From Rhodocollybia butyracea (lineage: Eukaryota; Basidiomycota; Agaricomycetes; Agaricales; Omphalotaceae): a stretch of 64,000 nucleotides of DNA. The notes below the pieces were generated by a model. That model did no database searches, was not told the DNA's origin, and saw nothing but the letters and a program-made list of their open reading frames with translations. Positions 21,890 to 32,299 of the stretch are shown in pieces. The position numbers and the translations under genes are program-made. Position 1 is the first letter of the stretch. Each line of letters opens with the position of its first letter. The stretch lies in contig JADNRY010000127.1 in NCBI GenBank assembly GCA_015501585.1, forward strand, positions 1-64,000, in the 5' to 3' direction.

Positions 21890-22130
21890 GCTTGTATGGG
21901 TGTCCGAGCATGTCCGAGCATTGTACGAGCAGGTACGAGTATGTACGAGCATGTACGAGCATGTACGAGCAGCTTGTGCGAGCGTACGAGCATGTACGAG
22001 CAACTTGTGCGAGTGTACGAGCATGTGCGGGCCCGTGCGAGTAACTTGTGCAATGTGCGGGCCTGTATGAGTAATTCGTGCGAGCATACAAGCATGTGCA
22101 AATCATGTGTATGAGTGTATCAGCACCTAC
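21890..22130 (+). repeat. Minisatellite cluster 2, ATGTACGAGC 10-bp units
   Basis: About twenty imperfect 10-11 bp units. The best stretch is four near-identical ATGTACGAGC copies around 21940-21970. Variants include ATGTCCGAGC, CTTGTGCGAG and ATGTGCGGGC. It starts about 140 bp after the stop of the 20-kb gene. Confidence 0.85.
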
Positions 22131-22439
22131 CAAATAAAGTCTGAGCTTATGCAGAAGTTTTTCACTCATTCATTTGTATAGATTATTAGATACGCGTGGT
22201 TTATATATCACAGGATGCCCTATCCATGTCTGTAATTACCATCCAGGTCTCCAAGTGCACTGTACTATACTGAGTACAACTAATACTAGCATGAGTTTCT
22301 GTGTACAGATCAGTGAACTCAAACCTGGGATTAACTTACGGTTTGAAACACTTCGGACGTACACCTCGCAAGTGGAGGAACAGAATATATTAGTTAGGTT
22401 AATGGGTTCACAAGGTTACACTCAGACTATGTGTATGAA

Positions 22440-22540
22440 GTTATGAATGTCCGAGCCCGAACTTTCCATGTGCGAGGCTCGGACTGGCTCGGACCTCGGA
22501 CGCCCGCACATGCTCTGACGGGTCCTCGGACAAATCACCT
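22440..22540 (+). repeat. Minisatellite cluster 3, degenerate CGAGC/CTCGGAC units
   Basis: Related words (TGTCCGAGC, CATGTGCGAGG, GGCTCGGAC, CCTCGGAC) are scattered over 100 bp in both orientations. Confidence 0.45.
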
Positions 22541-22544
22541 ACCC

Positions 22545-22770
22545 GCCGACTTACGGAACGAAAGGCTCTGCAAGGGGCTTCTTCCTGCGGTACCCGGATC
22601 GGGTTGGTTTGGTAAAACTAGGGTACGGGTCTTTCCCTGGGAAAGACCAGGGGATCGCGAGCGAGGCCGAGAGGTGCATGATGGAGAGGAAGACTTGCGC
22701 GTCGGCTTGGGGTATGGGTTTGTGGCGGTCGGCTAAGAAGCGGCGCTAGCAAGTTGAGCCTGTTTGTTAC
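22545..22770. other. GC-richer stretch with weak open frame
   Basis: A plus-strand frame reaching 22736 is open but has no start, domain or splice partner that I can support. Confidence 0.2.
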
Positions 22771-22890
22771 TTTTAGCTTTTAAGATCGGAGGCCTTCCAC
22801 GCCGTGAAGGCTGTAGCGGGTGTAGAGGGTTCGTTAGGTTTCGAAGCAAGGAAAAGCAGTGAGCGTAAGTGTTGGCGTCTCCGCCCCGGT

Positions 22891-22981
22891 CCATCCCGCT
22901 CTTTCTTTATCCTCGACGACGTGTACACCAGGTAAGGTGGGTGGAGTAAGAGGTCTCCGTGAGTGATCCCAGAGTGTGGTA
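22891..22981 (-). repeat. Diverged copy of the segment at 32700-32784
   Basis: Read on the minus strand, about 90 bp matches 32700-32784 at high identity. Shared blocks include ATCACTCACGGAGACCTC, TTACTCCACC and GTGTACACGTC. The minus strand nearby also encodes PFPFYDPPYAPY, resembling PFPFYD near 32340. This is an inverted, decayed copy of part of the 32-kb locus. Confidence 0.7.
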
Positions 22982-23069
22982 GGTGTAAGGGTACCGAGAG
23001 ATATACGGAGCATATGGAGGGTCGTAGAACGGGAAAGGGAGCATCGAGGGTGTCGGGAGCACGGGTAGT

Positions 23070-23107
23070 CAGGTACGGAGGCATGCATTTGCTACCTCTG
23101 TATTTTA
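23070..23107 (+). repeat. Dispersed palindromic motif, copy 1
   Basis: TACGGAGGC, then ATGCATTTGC, then TACCTCTGTA: inverted TACGGAGG/CCTCTGTA arms around a GCATGCAT-like core. Compare 27004, 34183, 36719 and 43573. Confidence 0.55.
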
Positions 23108-23289
23108 TTAGATCCGGAGACCGTTCTTACGTATGAAATTTTGCAGCGAAGGAAGCCGATCCACGGAAAGAGTTGTGACGGGGAGGATTGGATACGTCGC
23201 CCACGTTCAACACGATGAAGGTTGAACGCATAGCTAAGCGAATACTTGGGTCTCGGCTTGAACGGCGAACAACTCCACGGTTCGTTCAT

Positions 23290-23302
23290 CCCCCCCCCCC
23301 CC
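23290..23302 (+). repeat. Poly-C run (13 C)
   Basis: Uninterrupted C homopolymer. Its length should be treated with caution, as such runs are error-prone in assemblies. Confidence 0.9.
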
Positions 23303-23387
23303 TAACCAGGCAGCAGAATTCGGGAACCCGAGAAATTATCTATTAGGACCGATCCCATGAACTAGAGTGGGTTTCCGCTCCAACCAG

Positions 23388-23656
23388 TTCCCGCGTACGA
23401 CGCGTTTATTGTTGCGGAGAGGGCCCATGCGCATGATATTGTGTTGATCCTGCGAAGAATGGGGCGCGTTGTGACCAACGGTAGATCGTGGAAGGATAGC
23501 CTAGCGGATTTTGGAGCTAGCTCTAGAATCAGGAAAACCCTTAATTGGGATGAATTCCGAAGGCTAGAGACGGAAACTCACAAGGGCCAAGCAATTGTCT
23601 TTACGTATACCAGTGACTCCGGGCAAGACAATTCGCAGATAGATTTACCTCCTTGA
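23388..23656 (+). CDS. Hypothetical coding-like open frame
   Basis: About 90 codons are open from 23388 to the TGA at 23654-23656, with protein-like composition (AYDAFIVAERAHAHD, then WDEFRRLETETHKGQA). No start is fixed and no domain is recognised. The stretch is GC-richer than its surroundings. It could be a remnant exon. Confidence 0.25.
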
Positions 23657-24258
23657 GTCGTAACGGAGGAGGCTAGAAGTTTTTTTCCGCTGCCTCTAGC
23701 TGAGTCCTATCAGCCTTCCCGGGGAATTGCTTCATAACCGCTACCTGGGCTCGACTTGGAAATCAATTCCGGTACAGCGGCGGAACTAGCTCGTCCGCCA
23801 AGTTGTGAAGTTCAGCAAGAACGCAGGGCGCAGCGCGCGTGAGCGGGGAGTCAATAAGCAGAATTTCTCCGGGTTTGTTGGATTTTTGGAGATGAGGGAA
23901 AGAAAAACGTAACACTTATATTATAAGCGGTAGGAGAGGGGGAGAGGGAAAGGAAGACGGTCGGTGAGTGAAGACGGATAGCTCTTCTCGCCGGCATCCG
24001 TCAAGCCACCAAGCTCTTCGAAACGGTATTCGCTGAACCGAGGTTTGCAAGGCATTCGTGGTCATGTTAATCCAACCGTCTGGCCATGATCTGCCGTTAT
24101 CCGGGGTATCCGTTCCTGATGTAAGAATCACAAAAGAAGCATGCTTCAAGCGCAGAAAAAGCACGTAGTGCAGCTAAATAACCGAACTCGAGGATCTCCA
24201 GCGGAAAGAGATGATCTGGGAAACGTAAGAAGAAGAACAACTCCAAATTCTGGGGGTA

Positions 24259-24507
24259 ATGCGTAAAGGCGAAACCACGGTCATCGTTTCGAGTCATGAC
24301 TTGAATTGGGCCGGGATGAGATTAATGAGAGCTGGCGTAGAACGTTGCAACATTGCAACGTCGTTCAAGAGTGGACGTCTCAAAGTGATTGCGGAGGAGA
24401 TACTGCTCTCGCCGGCGCTAGCAAGACCATTATTACGCATCGAAGCCAAGCACAAACTCGACAAAGTGGTACGTGAGATATTCTACGAAGCTCAAAAAAC
24501 CAAATAG
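24259..24507 (+). CDS. Hypothetical coding-like open frame
   Basis: An 82-codon plus-strand frame begins with ATG at 24259 and reads like a helical protein end (RLKVIAEEILLSPALARP, then HKLDKVVREIFYEAQK). It may be the last exon of a decayed gene shared with 23388-23656. The family is not recognised. Confidence 0.3.
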   Translation: MRKGETTVIVSSHDLNWAGMRLMRAGVERCNIATSFKSGRLKVIAEEILLSPALARPLLRIEAKHKLDKVVREIFYEAQKTK

Positions 24508-25619
24508 TAAGAACGTGGCACCGAACGAGAATCTTTTCAACTCACGATAATTTAACCCGTCCTTTTCATCTATATTCCTGTCTGCAATACGGGCCTTCTA
24601 TCCTATAGTAGTAGAAGTGGTGGTTGACGTTACGTTGAGGCCTTGAGGGGTAAGAGTGAAAGGCAAGCCGGAGCCGCTCTCCTCGAGCGTATATAGTAGG
24701 AGCTTGCGCGTCATGTTCGCATTCATACTAGATGCCAGCCGGTTCGTACCCTTCGCGCAGGTTCGTAAGAGTTGAAAGATCTCGATCAAGCGCTGCAAAG
24801 GCCAGGTCATTCACGTTAGGGAACGACTGTTGTAATGAACTGAGGTCGGAAACCTTCCGGTTGTACCCTTCAGAGATTCATGGATGGACGAGCAAACGAT
24901 TCTGGCACGGCGCAGATAAGTGCTGACGCATGATGCATGATGCATGATGACCGAGGAAAGATGTTATGGAATTGAGAGCTAGAAAGCCGGTGCGAGAGAC
25001 GACGCAAGAACAGCTATTCCAAAGTTAATAAAAAGAAGACAGAATTGAAATTTTTAAAAGTAACTACTTGCTTTGAACGTAAAATTGTTCCAGAACTACA
25101 CTCTTCCGGCTGGGAGCGACGGTTCCCTTGCCCTAAAGTTTATTTGAATCTTGGAGATTTTCGAAAAGCTCACGGCCAAGATGTTGTGATAGAGCTTCGG
25201 AAATGGCTATAACTGCTGCGGTTGCAGTGCCTAAAGTCATCCTGACCCCTTCGGCACGACCGCAGAGCTCCCAAGAAAAAGTTGAAGTGAAGGTGAAAGT
25301 AATGAAAGTAAAACCGGCAGCTTTATGATGCCGTGGTATACTGCCGTAGTCTCCCGGCCCGCAGTATACTAAATCTCGGATTATCACGCAATGCGACCTT
25401 TAAATTTCAGCCTCAACTTCCATTCGTGAGCTTATGCACTTCTCTTGATTGATAATCTATCTCCCTTATATTTTAACTCTTAAATTCCTCTGCAGCAAGC
25501 ATAAAAACATGATAGTAATACCACAACCATGTGAAAACTAGGACTTATATTCAATCATTGATATCATTATCATCGACTAACTTTTCTATGTAGTGGAACG
25601 CCTTTACATGCAATACTAT
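24508..25619. other. No gene recognised
   Basis: Short frames only. A GCATGAT x3 run occurs at 24928-24948. Confidence 0.4.
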
Positions 25620-25736
25620 TGTAACACCAGGTGACGAATCACAGTAGTATCACACGAAGTGGGGGATTTTAGAGAGGTGCGAGAGAACCGTTGTAACGTG
25701 TGGGTTTGATTCTGTAGAACCTATCGTACTTACAGT
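25620..25736 (+). repeat. Dispersed repeat, copy 2 (partner at 1595)
   Basis: Same orientation as 1595-1709, roughly 80-85 percent identical by eye with several small indels. No inverted ends or duplication could be assigned. Confidence 0.65.
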
Positions 25737-25791
25737 AGATAGCTAGCTTATATACCTTTTCAAAGACTATTACTATAAGTGGATATTATAT

Positions 25792-25859
25792 GAACGAAAG
25801 CGAGTAAGGAACGAAAGCGAGTAAGGAACGAAAGCGAGTAAGGAACGAAAGCGAGTAAG
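25792..25859 (+). repeat. Tandem repeat, 17-bp unit x4
   Basis: Four perfect GAACGAAAGCGAGTAAG units, followed by a partial CAACGAGCGAGTAA. Confidence 0.95.
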
Positions 25860-25869
25860 CAACGAGCGA

Positions 25870-27003
25870 GTAAACTGATAAGATAAGTGAAACGATAAGG
25901 AACGTGTCAGGTGCCGATGGGCGCCAGATTCAACAAGAGACTACTTCGTTACATAGAGAACTATATAATCAGTAGCCCTTCGTTCACGGGCCGATTCCCA
26001 CCGTTATCGAGGACTTCCGCCATGAATTCGATTATGATCTTTTTACCTGTGCAAAACCAAATCTTCCTCTAATTGTGATCTCTCCCCCGCCTCTTACGCC
26101 TCTGGAAGCAATCTTACTCGTGGTAGAATGGCAGAGCTTGAGCGACGACTTGTTGATGCTATAAAAGCAAACGACTATTCTTAGGGTGTAGGAATTGGGC
26201 TAGTACTTTGCATGGTTGCGGCTATAATGTGTATTGATGCAACGTTTGATCTTCTTTGTAGATATCTTTGTAAACTCGAAATGCTTTATTTCACTGCTTA
26301 TCATAGCCAGTCTCTGCATTCTTACTTTATCCTGTCAATGCAGTCAACTTTACTGATTCTGAAGGTCATCACTGTCAGATTGAAATATTTTTTCTGATCG
26401 TGCCATCCAATACTTAAACCATATCAATGATTGAAATCAGGATGTGTGAATGACAAGACAGATACTGCAACCCATAGTTCCCTTCTTTACTCCTGACATC
26501 ATTGCCGTCACCCTCTTCTTCAAGTTGTTTTTAGTTGCTCTGCTACCCTTCACAGACTTACAGTTGCCGCTGGCCTTCATGTTGTCGTGTAGTACGCCGT
26601 TTCCAAAGGCTCCTACAACATCTTGCATCCGCTCAGCCCTATCTCTAGTCCATTGATCTCGATACTGTTATCCGTTCATCTCCGCTCGTGGATAGCAAAT
26701 ATGATCTCACTTCCCTCTGCCTATTGCGTAACCCTCTTCAATGTTGACCACAAAGTTCATCAGTCGATGAACTAGAAACAACCAAGAATGACCGTTACCC
26801 TTCTTCACGCAGAAACGGTATCGACCATTGTCAGCAAGCACAGTGGTCAGGACGTTCAGATCGCGCATATCCTTCTTCAGGCTGAGTGTCTTAACAATTT
26901 TACTTGTACATTTATTGCTCCTGTTCCTTCTCATCCTTCATCCACATTTTCTGCTATCATCTCAAAACAGAAATAGTCAAAATCAGGCGTACGAGCTGCA
27001 TTC
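25870..27003. other. No gene recognised
   Basis: Short AT-rich frames without motifs. Two modest frames overlap on opposite strands (26450-26656 plus, 26437-26628 minus), with no way to choose between them. Confidence 0.4.
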
Positions 27004-27055
27004 TAGCTGCATACGGAGGCCGCGGGCATATGTTCGCTGCCTCTGAATGCAGCTA
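27004..27055 (+). repeat. Dispersed palindromic motif, copy 2 (most complete)
   Basis: Arms TAGCTGCATACGGAGGC and GCCTCTGAATGCAGCTA are inverted copies with two mismatches around an 18-nt centre containing GGGCATATGTTC. Confidence 0.8.
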
Positions 27056-27181
27056 AGGAATGTAGAGTACTTATACTGATGTACTAGTACTAGATAAAGG
27101 TTCAGTATAATTTTGTTCCCTGTTTTTTCACAATGATGCATGCTTACTACTTACAAAAAATACAACTTCATTCCAGACCTT

Positions 27182-28980
27182 TCACTCTACAGCTGATTTA
27201 ATATGAGCCTCAAAGCTCTGTGAGTCAAACTCATTCCACTCATACTCTCCAATATACCACTCCCCATCACTCTGGCTAGGTCCTTGTGGTGTCTGAAGGT
27301 AGATCCCGTCAATCTTCATCTCCTTTGGCTCACATTGTTGAAACTTTGCATGTCTACATCTGACTATCATCTTCTTCTCTCCAAGATTCCTCTCAAACTT
27401 GAGTGAGTTGAATGAGCGGCACTGTCTACAGACTGCCTCTTGCCACTGGATACCAAATGGCGCCCGATACTTTTCGCACCACACTGCCTTGCGGATGCAA
27501 ATGCTGAGATTTCCCTTGGAATTCTGTGACCAGTATACAACTAAGACGCTTGTATGATGGCCCAAATCAGGCAAAGATCGGCAGATTCCAGGAAGAGCCC
27601 GATCGTAACTTTCTCGATGGCGAATGACTCTGTTGAACCACTGCGAAGCAAAGTGGGCAACCTTGAAGGGCTTGAGATCGTGTTGGTTTGGAAAGCCCAC
27701 CACACTTTCGAATATTTTACTGGATTGAGAGATGAATTTGTATACTGTGAATGGAGAGGATTGAATCTTACGCTTGGGTGAGCTGAAGAAAGCTGTTGTA
27801 TTGACTTTGCACCTGGAATATTCCCGGGCAGCACATGAGAATTAGGTGGGCATTCACCTCCTTGAAATGCATGCGCAGGTCAGGAGTAAATGCACGTTCA
27901 AAAAACTGCACTAGCTGATCAGAGGCAAGATACTGGCTGAAAAGAGACGTGCATCTTACTTTCTTTGCATCCAAAAAGGTTTCCCCCCAGCATAATTGGC
28001 CCTTATCATTGCTATGAGTGCTCAGTAACACAATGAGTTCATCGACAAATTTCCTAGAGAAATCATGTAGACTTTATGTAAAGAAAAGAAAGTTGCCTGT
28101 ACTCACTTTTTTATTTTCCCCGAGACATGGGTGCAGAACGACTGGTACAATTTCTCATCTCCCAGGACAACTCTCTTGTTCAATCGCTCGTCCTTATCCC
28201 AAGTACTGATTGCGGCATCTATCAACTGATAAGCAAAGGGAAATGGGGCGAAATCTTCATGGGAGATATCGATGAGCCCAATTTTGTCCAGATTGAGTCC
28301 ATTAAAGAAGCCGATATTTCGTCGATGAACAATGACAACCGGATTTGGGTGGAGAGCGGTTCGTTCCTTTCGGAGATAAAGTGCCTGAGGCAATATTGAG
28401 ACAGGCAAAGTTCAATAAGAGAGAGAATATTCCTACGTGATAAGGACGTGCGTTTTTGTCTTCGCCTTTTGCTGAGTTCCAGCAAGATGGACAGACAAGA
28501 AAGAACTTTTCTTGAAGAGCTTGAACTTCTTTCTCAATGTTTTGATTGCTTAGAAGATTGAGCTCGATGCAAGCACCACTTTCTGGGCATCCGATACAAA
28601 CTCCCCGCGAACAAGGAGAGACTTTCACTCCTCCCAACTTTTGGCTCAGGATCAGCTGCGTCTCGCAAGGAAGAATAGGATGGGTTCAATCATGGCAGCC
28701 AGAACAGTACTATTTCACCATTTAGTAGTAGAATGATCAACGGAGGAAAGTTTTACTTACATCCACAGCTTGTGCTGCTTCCGTTTCCTCCATTTCCATA
28801 TCTGTGTTCATCGCTTGTAAGCACAAGATTTGACGGGCCGGAATTCTTCCATGAAATTTCGGGCCGGTCTGCATGCCGCCTGAACCACTTTAACCACCAC
28901 CATGACCCCGAGTCGAGAGCTGTCGACACTCTAGTTTTCAAGGCTAGGTGTAGGGTCATCTCAGGTTTTCATGGCCTGGG
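27182..28980 (-). CDS. Agaricomycete-expanded protein with putative CHAT/caspase-like His/Cys pair
   Basis: Minus-strand exons, 5' to 3': about 28980-28745, 28655-28437, 28384-28108, 28053-27772 and 27719-27182. The 52-54 nt introns downstream of 28437 keep frame; the join to the most 5' exon is not settled. The first exon ends in a Gly/Ser/Cys tail (GNGGNGSSTSCGC). The next has Cys pairs (CSRGVCIGCPESGAC, then LVCPSCW). The core pairs LLSTHSNDKGQL with LILMCCPGIF about 60 residues later. A His followed by a Cys after a hydrophobic strand is the catalytic layout of caspase/CHAT proteases. The C-terminus has further Cys pairs (VWCEKY, VCRQC, VRCRH) suggesting a zinc-binding part, and ends at 27182. 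I know relatives as an unannotated family in mushroom genomes. The protease idea is inference. The true start is not fixed. Confidence 0.6.
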
Positions 28981-31950
28981 TGATGTTGCTAAAGACTTGG
29001 ACTGGCTGGTTCTCATCACTCGCCAACAACAATCTTCCTCACTTTTTCATCTTGCCTATCTATTGTCTCACCGAAATGAAATCGAATTGACAGTCAATTT
29101 GGAGAAAAGAACATGGTACGAAATCTTTCTTCTTGTGTAACTTTGTTTTTACACTACAGCTACAGATGATCGATGAGCGCTGAGCGTTTGAACCTCCGGC
29201 GTTGGTGTAGATACCTCTGGATTTGGGTTAAGGAGGCATTTGGTGAGGGTATGACACAGGATCTGGAGAAGGGTTTGGAAGGACATGGACGCTCCAGCGC
29301 TTCCTCCGCGCCTAGAGTAACCCCTCATTGACATCCTTCTCTGCAGCAACTCTCTCGACAACATCTCATCGCCTCCCTACTGCATCCCCTTTCCGTCGTC
29401 TTGGCCGCACGAAAACATGTACCCTCAAGGTCTATCACCTCTGGCGTCCATTCCCTTTCCATTCCCTCCGCCCATTCCCCTTCCCTCAGATTTCCGAGTT
29501 TGTCCCCGCTCCAAACTCAGCGACAGGTCGGACACGCATAGGACACACTTCAAAGAACTGACTTGATGAACCGCGCACCATTCGCTTTACGGTCACTCTG
29601 GTGGCGTATCGTCTTTGTCGGAACACCCATTGCTCACACTTCTGGTACGGAACAGAAACGCTTGTACACTACACGTCGTCTATCCAGTTCGATGTTCGTT
29701 CTCTTCCATGCTTCTTCCTCTTCCCTCGAACTGCCGGGTTCAGGATATACGTCACATACATCGCATTGGAGAAACAACTCAACGAGTCCATGAGTTTTAC
29801 AGAGCGCAAACGCGTTCTGGCTTTAGTTTGTAGTGTGTCTCTGTCACGATGCTGGTGCTTCTGCTCCCAGTCTTAGCTTGAACGCCGTCTACCGAATTTC
29901 TCGACAAATCACGCCGGGAAGAAGTGCTTTGGTCATTCTACGTTTGCGAATCGGAAAGGCCCGGAGAACCCTCACCAGGTCCGGAATATTGAAGTCGGGA
30001 AGTGAGCGAGCGCTTGAGTACTGAGCGGAGGTGTCGTGAAAGATGGTACGTTCCCTTCTCGCTTGATTCCTTACCTCATGCCTAATCTCTTACTCGTATC
30101 TAGTAGTTTGTCAACCTCCATCCATCTCACTGCGCTGGTGCCGCTTGGCCGCTGCTGGTTGCTGAGTTCCCCTATTTGCGAGACTGGTTTCTGCGGGGGT
30201 AGAAAATGGAAGAAGATAGGGAAACGAAAGCAATGAGAGTAGGAACGTACGCCATCGAGAACTTAACCAGGTTGCCGCGACTCAATGTATGTAAAATTAC
30301 CTGAAAGTTATTGGCACTTATGTTTTGACCAGCTTGACATCGCACTAATGCCATCATCTTGGTCCTACACAAAACGAAAGCCACCTCCATCTCCTTGCAA
30401 CGAGTCGCTATCTTGATCACTATAGGTCATACTACGCTTGCTTTGAACCTCGAACGTCGCGATTTTGGGACCGTAGCAGCTTGAAGTCTTACAAGTTGTC
30501 GGTTATGGGTAGCGGCGACGTTAGGATACCGTGGTGTTGGAGGAAACGGAAACACGTGCGCTGCTGTAACAACCGTTCCCTGGAATGGGGAAGGAATTTT
30601 AGTTTTGCACTTGCTTCGGCTTGGAGGAATACGGTATGTGCGTTATATTCATTTATCTTAAATAACGCTAACACACAACTAACTCAGTTTATGATTTGAA
30701 AGGTCTTGGTGTCTGCATAACTGCGCGCACGCCAGGCCCATTCTTTCCATCGTTCCTTCTGGAAAGTGGAGCGTACTGCAAAAGTTATGGACGACAGTAT
30801 ACCTACAGAGCTTAGAGGGCTAGCAATGCAAACGCTATGCGCAACTTATGGTCAGAAAGTACTGCGGTCAGGAACTTCATTTTTCGCAATTCGGAAGGGC
30901 AATCTCCATCTACTACCACCCTCTTGTGAACAACTCAAACTTTTCTCGAACCTCCGCTCAAAACCCTCACCGAAACTTGTTTCCGAACTCGACTTGCCTT
31001 CTCACCGGCAACTCTTGACGTGCGCCACACGAGCGACATTTCGAACGAATAGACAATATGGAGACCGATGAACCGCCGTACTCCTCTGGTCCTCCTACCA
31101 AATGAGTCTCGCTAAGGCTAATACGTCTTGTTTACGAGACCCGAGCACCAATACAAACGAGTGCTTTCAGCTGGAGTCTTGTGACCCAGAAAAAGTAGTG
31201 GCAGTGCTCCGACACATTTCTCAGCGTTGCCTACCCCACCTACGAAACCGCCACTACCACTATCGTTGAATCACTCTGTGTCTACGCTATCTATTGCCGG
31301 ACAAGATGGGTGAGGCGAATTCTCAGGCGATAGCATCTTTGGACCGAACTTCCATATGAAAATGGACCACCAATGCCGGTCCCACCATCGTCCTTACCCC
31401 TCCGTCACCTCCACATATGGTAACGGGCCATATCACTCCGTCGAACTCAGAGTCGAGAAAACGTCTGTTCTACCGCTGCCGCCCGTCCGAAACCTCTCAA
31501 AGAAGCAAAGGAGAAAGCACGAAAATGAGGGAGAATAGGAACAGACACAAAAGCAGGAGCAGGAGCTTCTCATGCTCGGGGTACATCTATACCCAACAAG
31601 TACGATGGGGGGTGGTCATTCATTTTGGGAAGGGGAAAGGGTCAAGTGGGAAGCTTGACGTACCTGGACACAGCCCACTGGACGCACGGAATACCTAGTA
31701 AGTCTTGGTGGATATATCTTTGTGAGGTCGTTTATCTGATTCTATTGGTTTTCTTTGCTTTCCAATGTTAAAGCTGCTTCCTATGGTAAGTTTTACATTG
31801 AACTCGATATACCAAGTCCAGAGAAACTGACGAACTCTATATACCTATAGCTCAAGATTTCAACCCCTTCTACTCCAGTACCAACCCTAGATAGTACAGG
31901 TACCGCCGCTCCGCACACCCTTGACTATCTCTTTCGGAACCAGCAGCTCC
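28981..31950. other. Weak coding-like fragments, no gene assembled
   Basis: Plausible fragments occur at 29328-29561 (plus, Pro/Phe-rich), 29601-29876 (plus), 30766-31071 (plus) and 31356-31538 (plus, Lys/Arg-rich end). A minus-strand frame at 29149-29364 might be a distal first exon of the CHAT-like gene. Frames shift often and I recognise no family, so this is listed as probable decayed coding DNA. Confidence 0.25.
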
Positions 31951-31974
31951 GCATCCAACGAGGCCTAGGCTTAG

Positions 31975-32298
31975 GTGGAGCGCGCACTATTGGGGATCGG
32001 AATCGGAAGCGATGAAGCCAAGCCGGGAAATCTACCATCAGAAATGCAGGAACATGCCGATGCTTTTGTAGATTTTGTGGAGGCTCTTCATATACGATGT
32101 GCTGCGGCTTTAATGAACCAAAAGTTGCCCAAGCCATTACAGAGTTCCCAGTGGGATTTTAGTCCCTTGGCCGAAGATTTCCGGTTACTCGCATCGTCTG
32201 AGCCTACGTTGGAGTCTGACGAACGGAATACGAGGTCGAGCTTGGCAATGACACTGACGGATATTGCTAGCGCAGACGCGAGATTGGACTCACTATAA
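31975..32298 (+). CDS. Hypothetical protein exon
   Basis: A 107-codon frame with ATG at 31975 and good coding character (MQEHADAFVDFVEALHIRC, then PLAEDFRLLASSEPTLESD). It precedes the Tyr/Pro-rich frame and may belong to the same gene, but no phase-compatible junction was confirmed. Not recognised. Confidence 0.35.
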   Translation: MERALLGIGIGSDEAKPGNLPSEMQEHADAFVDFVEALHIRCAAALMNQKLPKPLQSSQWDFSPLAEDFRLLASSEPTLESDERNTRSSLAMTLTDIASADARLDSL

Positions 32299-32299
32299 T

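Noticed and set aside
21761..22169. Long overlapping minus-strand Cys/Thr/Arg-rich frames
   Set aside because: They are translations of the 10-bp minisatellite, not genes.
24928..24948. GCATGAT x3 as a regulatory array
   Set aside because: Too short and isolated to support function.
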